Source: Caballeronia cordobensis
GTDB taxonomy: Bacteria > Pseudomonadota > Gammaproteobacteria > Burkholderiales > Burkholderiaceae
Assembly (NCBI RefSeq): GCF_001544575.2
Contig: NZ_FCNY02000002.1
Location: forward strand, 124,001 to 188,000
Length of the DNA: 64,000 nucleotides
Direction: 5' to 3'
Made by a program: the position numbers and the translations under genes. The notes below the pieces were generated by a model. It searched no databases. It was not told the origin of the DNA and saw only the letters and a program-made list of their open reading frames with translations. Numbering within the stretch: position 1 is the stretch's first letter; each line of letters starts with the position of its first letter. This document shows positions 37,430 through 47,100 of the stretch, in pieces.

Positions 37430-37477
37430 AAGCGAGAATGGCGGAATCGCAAGATCCGCCATTCTCGCTTTCTCATT
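37430..37477 (+). terminator. Long perfect hairpin after the small gene
   Basis: A perfect 16-bp stem (37430-37445 with 37455-37470, nine-base loop) is followed by TCTCATT. The T-tract is poor, so it may act as a transcript-stabilising hairpin or a bidirectional block rather than a classical terminator. Confidence 0.55.
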
Positions 37478-37525
37478 GCGCCGCGGATGGCGTTCGGCGG
37501 CGCTACCTCGCCCGGCCATTCGAAT

Positions 37526-37550
37526 AAAAAAGCCGCCCGGGGAGGGCGGC
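37526..37550 (-). terminator. Minus-strand intrinsic terminator
   Basis: On the minus strand GCCGCCC-TCCCC-GGGCGGC is followed by TTTTTT. No well-supported minus-strand gene ends immediately before it; the candidates are a weak 87-codon frame at 37567-37830, an RNA gene, or read-through from the FUSC gene. Confidence 0.8.
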
Positions 37551-37566
37551 GCAACGCGTCCGGTCA

Positions 37567-37830
37567 CTAGGTATCCCGGCCTTGCCCCTTGCAGCCGAGC
37601 CGGGATCGGATGCGCATGGAATCGTGTGTAGTATTGCCGTTCAGGGAGACGGCGTTCAAGCGCGCCGGTGCAGCAGAGAATTTCAGGCCGGGCGCGCGCA
37701 TAGCGAAACGCTTTACACCGTCGAGCACGGGAGCGCGCCAGTGCGGCGCAACCCGACTGAAATCCAGCGAGGGTAGGATGGCGGTTCTTTCCACGAACCG
37801 CGCCTTTCCCACGCTTCCCTCCATGAACAA
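37567..37830 (-). CDS. Doubtful 87-residue reading frame
   Basis: The frame stops 16 bases before the minus-strand terminator, which is the only positive sign. Third-position G/C is lower than in neighbouring genes, there is no recognised domain, signal or membrane helix, and its 5' end overlaps the start of the small membrane-protein gene on the other strand. The same interval could instead encode an RNA: ATCCCGGC/GCCGGGAT (37571-37612 region) can form a stem. Listed so the transcript ending here is not overlooked. Confidence 0.2.
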   Translation of the reverse strand: MFMEGSVGKARFVERTAILPSLDFSRVAPHWRAPVLDGVKRFAMRAPGLKFSAAPARLNAVSLNGNTTHDSMRIRSRLGCKGQGRDT

Positions 37831-38038
37831 CGCCCCACGCGATCCCCGTCACGACAAGCCGAAGAAAAACCCGACCCGCGCCGTGAGCGTGTTCATCGTC
37901 GTGGTCGTTTTGATCGTGATCGGCACGGTCCTCTTTAACGCGATCCGCGAAAAACGCGAGTTCGATCGGGATAACGCGCAGCCGTCCGCTGCGAGCGACG
38001 TGCGTCCGGCCGTGCCCGCGATCGGCGCGTCCCAATAG
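37823..38038 (+). CDS. Small single-pass membrane protein
   Basis: Protein of 71 residues: a basic N-terminus (NAPRDPRHDKPKKNPTR), one strong membrane helix (AVSFIVVVVLIVIGTVLF-like, about residues 20-38) and a short polar tail, giving an N-in topology by the positive-inside rule. The ATG at 37823 fits the charged N-terminus but has no ribosome site; an in-frame ATG at 37778 preceded by GAGGGTAGG would add 15 residues and may be the true start. It converges with the FUSC gene five bases away. No family function known to me. Confidence 0.65.
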   Translation: MNNAPRDPRHDKPKKNPTRAVSVFIVVVVLIVIGTVLFNAIREKREFDRDNAQPSAASDVRPAVPAIGASQ

Positions 38039-38043
38039 CGGCG

Positions 38044-40557
38044 TCAGGCCGGCAAACGAATCTGCGCCGCGTCTTTTCCGATGAGCGACGCGGCCGTCAA
38101 CATCTGCTTGCACTGATGCGCGAGCAGCTTCAGATCATGCAGCGCGTCGGCGGGCAGCGACTGCGCGCGCTCGGCCTCGACCACCATCTTGTCGAGATCG
38201 CGCCGCAGCGCCTTCAAGGCTTCGGCTTGCGCAAGCGGCGTATCGGGCTGCGGCGCGGCGGGAAGATTGTCCTCGGCGCCCGCGAGATTGTCGCGCACGA
38301 CGCCGAACGTGCGCTGCACCGGATCGAACGGCTGGCCGCCCGCTTCATTGAGCGATTGCAGCAGCGGCGCGGCGGCGGTGATCTGCGAGGCGAGCACATG
38401 GCTCTGCACGAGCAGGTCGTTCAGTTCGGCGACGTACCGCTGCTGCGCCTTCGGCTCCAGCATCATGCGCTGAAATGCCTGCGCCAGATTGGCGAACGCA
38501 ATGTGCACGTTCTTGCGCGCAAGCCGGTAGCGGAAGTCGCGGTCGAGCGCGGTGGCGGCGACCGTCGCCGCGGCGGACGCGCCCTTGCTCGCCGTGGCCG
38601 CCGTGCTTTCCCCGATGCTCACCGACGACAGGCGTTGCGCCGTCGCGCTCGCGGCTTTCATGGCCGAATCCGCGACGATCGCCGGGTCGGGCGGCGGCTC
38701 TTTGACGGCGTCACCGGCCGTTGCTGCCGCTGACACGGCGGCGAGCGCATTCGCATCGGCAAAGACCGCACGATCGGCCGGAGAAGCCGCGCGCGCCTTT
38801 TCTGCCTGCGCCGCCTGCGTCTGAGCCGTCTGCGCCGCAGGCTTCGCCCGCCACCACCAGCTGGCTTCGAGATAGTTGCGCGTGGCGGCGAGCAGGTCCT
38901 TCACGAGCTTGCCCATCAGCCGATATTCCCAATACGGGAAAAGATGACTCGCCGCAATGGCGATCGCACAGCCGACGACCGTGTCGATCGCGCGCTCGCC
39001 GATGAGCCGCAAGCTGCCCGGCGCGAGCAGATGGAACATCAAGAGCACATACGACGACGTGAACACCACGCTCGCCGCGTAGTTGAAGAGCAGCAGGCTG
39101 TAGCTCATCACCATCGACGCGAACATCACGATGAGCAGGATATGCGGCTCCTTCACGAAGAGAATCAGCGCGATGGTCACCGCGCAGCCGATCGCCGTGC
39201 CGATGATCCGCTGCGTATTGCGCTGCTTCGTGAGCGAGTAGCCGGGCTTCAGAATGATGACGGTGGTCATCACGATCCAGTACGCGTTGGTGAGCGGCAA
39301 AAGACGCCCGACCCAGTAACCGATGCCCACCGCGATGGTCACGCGCAACGCATGCCGGAAGCTCGGCGAGGCCATCGTGAGATTGGAGAATATCTGCATG
39401 AACGGCACGCGCCGGCTCGAAATGAAGCGCGACAACGCGTGGTCGATCCGCACTTCGGTTTCGGTCTGGCTCGCGTCGTCGCGTGTGCGGCGGCGCATCT
39501 TGTCGATGAGGCGCGTGGCGCTCCACAAGCGCCTGAACACGGCGGTGGCCGCCGTGTACGCTTCGGGATTCTTCTCCGGCAGGCCATGCTTGCGCATGAG
39601 TTCCAGTTCGTATTCGATCGCGCGCAGTTCGGCTTTCACGCTGATCTGCTTGCCGGCCGGATCGTTTTGCAGCACCGCAAGCCCGATTTCCTCGAGGTCG
39701 GCGGCGGCCTTGCGCATCAGGTCACGATAGAAAACGAGCACGTCGGAACCCGCGAAGGTCTTTCTGACGAGCGGATAATCCGTATGCGCGCCGACGAAAA
39801 ACTCGTGCAAATCGACCACATTGATGAACAGGTTGAAGAGCCGGGCGCGCCGCGGGTCGAGCTTGCCGCTCTTCACTTTCGGCAGATTGCGCAGCACGAT
39901 GTCGCGCGCCGCTTCCTGCCGCTCCACGGCCGCGATCTGCTTTTCGATGAGCGCGCGGTAACATTCGTCGAGATCGGCTTCGCCATCGTAAAACTCGGCG
40001 CGCGCGAGCAGATACTCCGCACAGCTGAACATGCTTTCGGCCAGCGCCTGCTGCTCGATGCGATACACGAGCAGATGACTCACGAGCGTCGCCCAGTACG
40101 TGTACCAGAGGCCGCCCAGGAGAATCCACGACGCGTTGACGAGCGCCTGCATCGGCGTGAAATGCTCCTCGAGCGTGACGACCATCATGAAGAGCGTGGC
40201 GAAACTGATCTGCGGCCAGCGGTTGCCGTACACGACGATGAGCGACAGCACGAACGTGAGCGGCACGATGGTCAGCCAGAGCGTGAGCGCATGCGCCGAA
40301 GCAATACCCGTTGCAAGCGCCGCAACGAAGCCGATGATCGAGCACGCCAGCATCTCGTTGTGCTTGTGCCGCAGTGGGCCGGGCATGTCGACGACACACG
40401 CGCCGAGCGCGCCGGTCGCGATCGTGAAACCAAGCTCGCGATTGTGAAAAACGATGAGCATCAGAACGGCGGGTAGCGACACGCCCACGGCGATGCGCAA
40501 GCCGCCGAAGAAATACTGGCTGTAAATAAACTTCCTGATTTCGAACGAATAGCGCAT
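38044..40557 (-). CDS. FUSC/YccS-family membrane protein
   Basis: Inner-membrane protein of 837 residues with two blocks of about six helices (near 15-175 and 405-540), each followed by a cytoplasmic domain, the layout of the YccS/YhfK and aromatic-acid efflux (AaeB-like) families. Recognisable stretches are MRYSFEIRKFIYSQYFFGG, YWIVMTTVIILKPGYSLTKQ near 430 and RIIGTAIGCAVTIALILF. A region near 570-670 is an Ala-rich low-complexity insertion. AGGAA precedes the ATG at 40557; the frame is open further upstream but without similarity. Substrate unknown; aromatic acid or envelope stress efflux is plausible. It is not linked to an AaeA-type adaptor. Confidence 0.87.
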   Translation of the reverse strand: MRYSFEIRKFIYSQYFFGGLRIAVGVSLPAVLMLIVFHNRELGFTIATGALGACVVDMPGPLRHKHNEMLACSIIGFVAALATGIASAHALTLWLTIVPLTFVLSLIVVYGNRWPQISFATLFMMVVTLEEHFTPMQALVNASWILLGGLWYTYWATLVSHLLVYRIEQQALAESMFSCAEYLLARAEFYDGEADLDECYRALIEKQIAAVERQEAARDIVLRNLPKVKSGKLDPRRARLFNLFINVVDLHEFFVGAHTDYPLVRKTFAGSDVLVFYRDLMRKAAADLEEIGLAVLQNDPAGKQISVKAELRAIEYELELMRKHGLPEKNPEAYTAATAVFRRLWSATRLIDKMRRRTRDDASQTETEVRIDHALSRFISSRRVPFMQIFSNLTMASPSFRHALRVTIAVGIGYWVGRLLPLTNAYWIVMTTVIILKPGYSLTKQRNTQRIIGTAIGCAVTIALILFVKEPHILLIVMFASMVMSYSLLLFNYAASVVFTSSYVLLMFHLLAPGSLRLIGERAIDTVVGCAIAIAASHLFPYWEYRLMGKLVKDLLAATRNYLEASWWWRAKPAAQTAQTQAAQAEKARAASPADRAVFADANALAAVSAAATAGDAVKEPPPDPAIVADSAMKAASATAQRLSSVSIGESTAATASKGASAAATVAATALDRDFRYRLARKNVHIAFANLAQAFQRMMLEPKAQQRYVAELNDLLVQSHVLASQITAAAPLLQSLNEAGGQPFDPVQRTFGVVRDNLAGAEDNLPAAPQPDTPLAQAEALKALRRDLDKMVVEAERAQSLPADALHDLKLLAHQCKQMLTAASLIGKDAAQIRLPA

Positions 40558-40752
40558 CGACTTCCTGTTTTTTGACGCTCGTTGATGTTTCGGGGGACGA
40601 GGCGAGAACGAGTCTAACTCAACTCCCATGGGCTTCGGACCTCGGCCATTCGGCCAGGTTCTCGGCGCCGCGCGTGCTTTGCTATGCTGGCGCCTGAACT
40701 GACAAAGCTTTTCAAATCGCGCCATTTTCTGGCGTGTAGCAAACCGCCTTCC

Positions 40753-43700
40753 ATGCTCGAACTCTTCTATTCGAACCGTCACGAGACGCTCGCCGCCGCG
40801 CTCTTCGAAGACCTCGACGCCTTCGCGATGCGCGAGGGCGATCCCTTCGCGCGCGAGGCCGTGATCGTGCCGAGCGCTGCCCTGCGGCGGCGACTCGAAC
40901 TCGACATGGCCGAGCGCTTCGGCATCTGCGCGAACGTCGAATTTTGCTATCTGGCGCAATGGCTGTGGGCGCAGATCGGGCGCGTGCTGCCAGTTCCAAC
41001 GCATTCGCCGTTCGCGCCGGACCGGCTCGCGTGGCGCTGCTACCGGCTCTTCGAAGACCCGTCGTTTGGCGATTCGGCGCGGCTCTCGACCTACCTCCAC
41101 GCCGCCGACGATTCGATGCGCTATGAGCTCGCGCGCCGCATCGCAACGGTCTTCGACCACTATCTGACCTATCGGCCGGAGTGGCTGGGACAATGGCAGG
41201 CGGGCGGGTCGATTCTGGCGGGCGGTTCCGGCTCGGGCGCCGAAGCCGACACGCGCGGTCCGCGCCTCGCGGGCGCGAACGAGATCCAGCGCGAGGACGA
41301 ACGCTGGCAGGCCGCGCTCTGGCGCGCGCTGCTCGCGGATCTCGCGGTCGATCCGAACGGCCACGAAAAAGACCCGACGCCGCCCGCGTACCGCTTTCTC
41401 GCCGATGCGCCCCATCTCGATCTCGATGCCGCGATGCGCGCGCAATGGCCGCGCCGCATCAGCGTGTTCGCGCTGCCGACCATGCCGCCGCTGCATATCG
41501 CGCTCTTGCGCGAGCTGTCACGCTGGATCGACGTGCGCGTCTATGCGAGCAATCCGTGCCGCGAGTTCTGGTTCGATATCGTAAGCGAGGCGCGCGTCGA
41601 GCAACTCGAATTGAAAGGCGAGGCGGATTATCAGGAAGTCGGTCATCCGCTGCTCGCGGAATGGGGCCGGCAGACGCAGGCGCAGCTTCACATGCTGCAC
41701 GAACTGACCGAGCGCGCGGCGTCCAGCGAACGGCAGCATTTCGAAGGCAATCCCGCCCCGACCTGGCTCGCGCGCGTGCAGAACGGCATTCTCGCGCTCG
41801 ATGAGGAGAACGCCGGGCCGCAGCCCGAGGCGATCACCGCGAACGGCATCGAAGTGCATGTGTGCCACAGCCTGTCGCGTCAGCTCGAAGTGCTGCACGA
41901 CCGGCTGCTCGACTGGTTCGACGATATCGAAGGGCTGGAGCCGTCGGACGTGCTCGTCGCGTTTCCGGATCTCGCCGTGGCGGGGCCGCTCATCGACGGC
42001 ATTTTCGGCACCGCGCCCGCGGGGGCGAGCAACGAGCGGCGGCGCATTCCGTATCGCATCACGGGCCTGCCGCCGTCGCAGGCGAATCCGGTGGCGCGCG
42101 CGCTCATCGACTGGCTCGCGCTCACCGAGCGCAGCGTCGGCGCGCCGGAGCTCGTCGAATGGCTGCGTGTGGACGCCATCGCGGCGCGCTATGGCATCGA
42201 CGCCGGCGCGCTCGAAACGGCGCAGGCGTGGCTCGCGGCGGCGGGCGCGCGGCGCGCCCGCCACACGTTCGCCGATGCGCTCACGCGTCTCTATCTCGGC
42301 TATGCGTTGCCGGAGGGCGGCGCGCCGGTCGCGGAGTGGCTGCCGATCGAAGGCGCGAACGGCTCGGACGCCGAGTTGCTCGGCCGCCTCACGCGCTTCG
42401 TCGACGACATCGACGCCTTCGCCGAGCGCATCGCGAGCCCGCGCACCGCGCGCGCCTGGGGCGATCTGCTGCTCGATGCGCTCGAACGCTTTTTCGATGC
42501 GGGCGTGGCCTTCACCGATGCGCTGTCCGACGTGCGCGGCGCGATCGATGCGCTCGTCGTCGCCATGGACGAGGGCGCGGGCGCAACGGAAGTGTCGGCG
42601 GCGGTGATCCGCACCGCGCTTACCGATACGCTCGACGATCCCGCACGCGGCGGCGTGCCGTGGGGCGGCGTCACGTTTTCGTCGCTGACGAGCCTGCGCG
42701 GCCTGCCGTATCGCGTGGTCTGCCTGCTCGGCATGGACGACGGCATGCTGCCGAGCCTCACGCGCGCCGACGAGTTCGACCTGATGGCGCGCTTTTCCCG
42801 GCTCGGCGACCGGCAGCGCCGCGACGACGAGCGCAATCTGTTCCTCGATCTCATGCTGGCCGCGCGCGACCGGTTCATGATCGCCTACACGGGCCGCAGC
42901 ATTCGCGACAACGCCGTGCTGCCGCCCGCCGCGCTCATCGACGAACTGCTCGACTATCTGGCGAAGTCGGTCGCGGGCAAGCACGCGGCGCCCGAGGCGC
43001 TGGAATCGGCGCGCGCGAGCTTCGTGTTCGAGCATCCGCTGCAGCCTTACGCGCCCGACTATTTCAACGAGGAAGGCCGGCTCTTCACCTACGAGCCCGA
43101 GCGCGCCGAACTCGCGCGCGCGCTGGAGTCCGGCAAAACGCAGCCGGTCGCGCCGTTTTTCTCCGCGCCCCTGCCGCGCGAAGACGACGTGCAGACGGTC
43201 GCTTTCGACGACTTCGTGCGCTTCTGGCGGCATCCCGCGCGCGCGCTGCTGCGCGACAGGCTCGGCATTGCGCTCTTCGATGCCGAAGCCGAGCTCGACG
43301 ACACCGAGCCGTTCGAACTGGGCTTCTCAGGCCGCGATGCGCTTGCCGCGCGCGTGCTGCCCGCATTGCTCGAAGCCGCCGATGACAACGATCGCGCCGC
43401 CCGCGAACGCGCGCGCCGTGTCGCGCGTGCGAGCCCCGAAATGCCCGGTGGCGCGACGGGCGGCGTGTGGCAGGCGCGCGAGCTGCACGCGCTCGGACAT
43501 CTGGCGGAGCGCGTGCGGGCCTCGACGGCGGCGGGCATCGAACGTCTGCCGTTCTCGCTCGACCTCACGCCGCGCTGGCCCCATCCACACGATCAGGATG
43601 ACGTCGCGCTCTTCGGCGCGCACGACGATGCACTCGTCGATCTCCGTCCGATGACGCTCGTCGGCACGCTCAACGCGCTGACGCCGCAAGGTCAGGTGAT

Positions 43701-44127
43701 CTATCGCTACGACGCGCCGCGCGCGCGCGACTATCTTTCGGCGTGGCTCGCGCATCTCGCGTATTGCGCGGCGCTGCCCGACGGCCCGCGCCGCACGGTG
43801 TGGCATGGCCGCGGCTCGCAGGCGGCGGACTTCGAGCTCGCGCCCGTCGCCGATCCGCTCGCGCATCTCGCCGCGCTCGCCGCGCTGTATCGCGCGGGAC
43901 GGCGCATGCCGCTCCGGTTCTTTCCGAAAAGCGCGTGGCTCAAGGTGAAAGAGGGCGATGCGAAAGCGCAGGGCGCGTGGGAGTCCGAGCGCACGCGCGC
44001 CGAGTCCGACGATCCCGTTTTGCGCATCGCGTTTCGCGGCGCGAATCTCGCACTGGACGACGCCTTCGCAGCCATCGCGCGCATCGTGTTCGAACCGCTC
44101 GTGCAACATCTGCGGAGCGGCGCATGA
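40753..44127 (+). CDS. recC: Exodeoxyribonuclease V subunit gamma (RecC)
   Basis: Chi-recognition subunit of RecBCD, 1124 residues, similar to the E. coli size. The N-terminus MLELFYSNRHETLAAALFED and the block VPSAALRRRLELDMAERFGI match RecC. The middle has the inactivated helicase-like domains (GVTFSSLTSLRGLPYRVVCL, then LLGMDDGMLPSLTRADEFDL), and the C-terminus carries the nuclease-like fold without catalytic residues. The ATG at 40753 is chosen because similarity begins there; an in-frame ATG at 40684 adds 23 unrelated residues. Its stop overlaps the recB start by four bases (ATGA). First gene of a four-gene operon. Confidence 0.95.
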   Translation: MLELFYSNRHETLAAALFEDLDAFAMREGDPFAREAVIVPSAALRRRLELDMAERFGICANVEFCYLAQWLWAQIGRVLPVPTHSPFAPDRLAWRCYRLFEDPSFGDSARLSTYLHAADDSMRYELARRIATVFDHYLTYRPEWLGQWQAGGSILAGGSGSGAEADTRGPRLAGANEIQREDERWQAALWRALLADLAVDPNGHEKDPTPPAYRFLADAPHLDLDAAMRAQWPRRISVFALPTMPPLHIALLRELSRWIDVRVYASNPCREFWFDIVSEARVEQLELKGEADYQEVGHPLLAEWGRQTQAQLHMLHELTERAASSERQHFEGNPAPTWLARVQNGILALDEENAGPQPEAITANGIEVHVCHSLSRQLEVLHDRLLDWFDDIEGLEPSDVLVAFPDLAVAGPLIDGIFGTAPAGASNERRRIPYRITGLPPSQANPVARALIDWLALTERSVGAPELVEWLRVDAIAARYGIDAGALETAQAWLAAAGARRARHTFADALTRLYLGYALPEGGAPVAEWLPIEGANGSDAELLGRLTRFVDDIDAFAERIASPRTARAWGDLLLDALERFFDAGVAFTDALSDVRGAIDALVVAMDEGAGATEVSAAVIRTALTDTLDDPARGGVPWGGVTFSSLTSLRGLPYRVVCLLGMDDGMLPSLTRADEFDLMARFSRLGDRQRRDDERNLFLDLMLAARDRFMIAYTGRSIRDNAVLPPAALIDELLDYLAKSVAGKHAAPEALESARASFVFEHPLQPYAPDYFNEEGRLFTYEPERAELARALESGKTQPVAPFFSAPLPREDDVQTVAFDDFVRFWRHPARALLRDRLGIALFDAEAELDDTEPFELGFSGRDALAARVLPALLEAADDNDRAARERARRVARASPEMPGGATGGVWQARELHALGHLAERVRASTAAGIERLPFSLDLTPRWPHPHDQDDVALFGAHDDALVDLRPMTLVGTLNALTPQGQVIYRYDAPRARDYLSAWLAHLAYCAALPDGPRRTVWHGRGSQAADFELAPVADPLAHLAALAALYRAGRRMPLRFFPKSAWLKVKEGDAKAQGAWESERTRAESDDPVLRIAFRGANLALDDAFAAIARIVFEPLVQHLRSGA

Positions 44128-47100
44128 CTATTCTGGATAACAACGAAGTGCGCGAACTCGACGTCTTCTCATGCGCGCTCGACGGCGTGAACCAGATCGA
44201 GGCGTCCGCCGGCACGGGCAAGACGTGGAACATCTGCGCGCTCTACGTGCGCCTGCTGCTCGAAAAGCGGCTGTCCGTCGAGCAGATTCTCGTCGTGACA
44301 TTCACGAAGGCCGCGACCGCCGAGTTGCACGAGCGCATCCGCTCGCGGCTCGCGGGCGTCGCGCATGCAATCGAAAACGGCGACGCCGGCGGCGATCCGT
44401 TCATCGAGCAGCTTTTCGATACGACGCTCGCGGACCTCGACGCCGATGAAGCCGCGAAGCGCCTGCGCATCGCGGTATCCACGTTCGATCAGGCCGCGAT
44501 CCACACGATTCACGCGTTCTGCCAGCGCGCGCTGCAGGAAGCGCCGTTCGCCGCGGCGATGCCCTTCGCCTTCGAGATGGAAGCCGACGACAGCGCGCTG
44601 CGCTTCGAACTGGCGGCGGACTTCTGGCGCGAGCGCGTCGAGCCGGTCGCGGCGCGCACGCCGTCGTTCGCGTCGTGGCTCGTTGCGAAAGGCGCTGGAC
44701 CCGCATCGCTCGATGCGCAACTCGCGCGGCGGCTGAAGAAGCCGCTTGCGGCGCTGCGCTTCGGCGACACCGGCGCGGCGGAAGCCGCCGACATGCAGGC
44801 CCTTTTCGACGAGGCTTGCGCGTTGTGGAACGCCGAGCGCGACAGCATCGTGAAGCTGCTCGCCGACGCGCAGGGCGCGCTCAAGGGCAACAGCTACAGC
44901 GCGAAGATCGTGGGCGAGGCCATCGATGCGTGGACCGCCTATTTCGCCGAAGGCGACTGCCACGCGCCGCCGCCCGAACGCGCGCTCAAGCTCACGGCCA
45001 CCGCGCTCGCCAAAGGCACGAAGGCGAAGAACACGCCGCCCGAGCACGCCTTCTTCGACCAGGCCGAGGCGCTCGCCGCGTCCGCCGCCGCCGCCGAGGC
45101 GTCGCAGCGCGCGATGTGGCTCGACATCGTGCGCGAATGGCTCGCTCACGCGCCCGCCGAACTCGCCGCGCGAAAGCGCGCGCGCCGCGTCGTGTCGTTC
45201 GACGATCTGCTGTCGAACCTGCATCACGCGCTCGTCAAGCATGCGTGGCTCGCCGAGGCGTTGCGCGCGCGTTATCCGGCTGCGCTCATCGACGAATTCC
45301 AGGACACGGACCCGCTGCAATACGCGATCTTTAGCCGCGTGTTCGCGCCGCACGGGCCGCTTTTTCTGGTCGGCGATCCGAAGCAGGCGATCTACAGTTT
45401 CCGCGCCGCCGACCTACACACGTATCTCGCCGCGCGCGACGGCGCGAGCGCGCGCTATACGCTCGCGGTCAACCAACGTTCGACGCCGCCGATCATCGAG
45501 GCGTGCAACCGCGTGTTCGAAGCGAATGCGAAGGCGTTCATCCTCGATGGGCTGGACTATCAGCCGGTGCGCGCGGGCACGAGGAAGCGCGGACCGTTCG
45601 TCGATGAGACGCCCGCCGCGGCGTATGCCGACATCGCCGATTTTTGCGTGTGGATGCTGCCGCATGGTGAATCGGCGCTTGCAAAAACCCATGCGCAGCG
45701 CGATGCCGCCGAAGCCTGCGCCGCCGAGATCGCGCGGCTTCTGCGCGGGGCGGCGCGCGGCGAAGTGAGAATCGGCGACAAGGCGCTGTCGGCGGGCGAT
45801 ATCGCCGTGCTCGTGCAGACGCATCGGCAGGGCAGTCTGGTGAAGCGCGTGCTCGCGTCGTGGGGCATCGGCAGTGTCGAACTCGCGCAGGCCTCGGTGT
45901 TCGGCTCGCCCGACGCCGAGCAGATCGAGCGCGTGCTTGCCGCCATCGATACGCCCGGCGACCTGCGCCGCCTGCGCGCGGCGCTCGCGACCGACTGGTT
46001 CGGGCTCGACGCCGCCGCGCTCTGGCGTCTCGAACACGCCGACGCCGCCGATCCGCATGGCGAGCCGATCGATTCGACGAGCTGGGTCGAGCGCTTTTCG
46101 CGCTATCGCACGATCTGGCACGAGCGCGGCTTCGCCGTGATGTGGCGCACGCTCGCGCGCGAACTGTCGATCGCGACGCGTCTCGTCGCGCGGCCCGACG
46201 GCGAGCGCCGGCTCACCAATGTCAATCATCTCGCGGAGCTGTTGCAGGCGAGATCGGCCGAGCAGCCGGGCATCGCGCCGACGCTGCGCTGGCTCGCCGC
46301 GCAACGCGAGCGGCAAGGCGGCGGCGAGGAAGCGCAACTGCGTCTCGAATCGGACCGCAATCTCGTGCAGATCGTGACCGTGCACAAGTCGAAAGGGCTG
46401 GAGTATGCGGTCGTGTTCTGTCCGTTCCTGAACGACGGCAGCGCGCGCGAGCCGTCCGCCTCGGGCCTGCCGGATGCGCGCGAATATCACGACGATGCGG
46501 GTGTCGCCGTGCTGCATTACGGCATCGAAGGCGACGAGGACGATCACGTGAGCGGAACGATCGCGCGCGAGCAGGCCGCCGAGCGGGCGCGCCTCGTCTA
46601 TGTCGCGCTGACGCGGGCGGTGTTCCGCTGTTATGTCGTCGCGGGTTTTTATCTCTCGAACCGCTCGACGAAGGAGTCGCGCCGCAGCGTGCTCAACTGG
46701 CTCGTCGCGGGCAACGGTCGCGAGTTCGACGCGTTCAGCAAGGCGCCGCCCGAGGACGCGGAGATCGCCGCGGCGTGGCACGCGCTCGCGGCGAAATGCG
46801 ATGGCGCGATCGGCGTCGCACCGCTGCCGGTCATCGAGATGCGCGAGCCGCTCGTCGCCGATATGTCGAACCAGCACGAGATCGCCGCGCGTACGAACCG
46901 GCGCATCTTGCGCGACTCATGGCGCATGGCGAGCTTCAGTTCGCTGATCGCCGCGGGCGCGCGCGACGAAGCGAATCAGGCGCAGCCGGCCGAAGCGCGG
47001 CCCGACCACGACGCACTCGCCGCGCTCAAGGACGATGCGCGCGCGCAAGCGTCGGCGAAGAAGGAAGCGCCGCTCGCCGAAGACGACATCCTCGCGTTTC

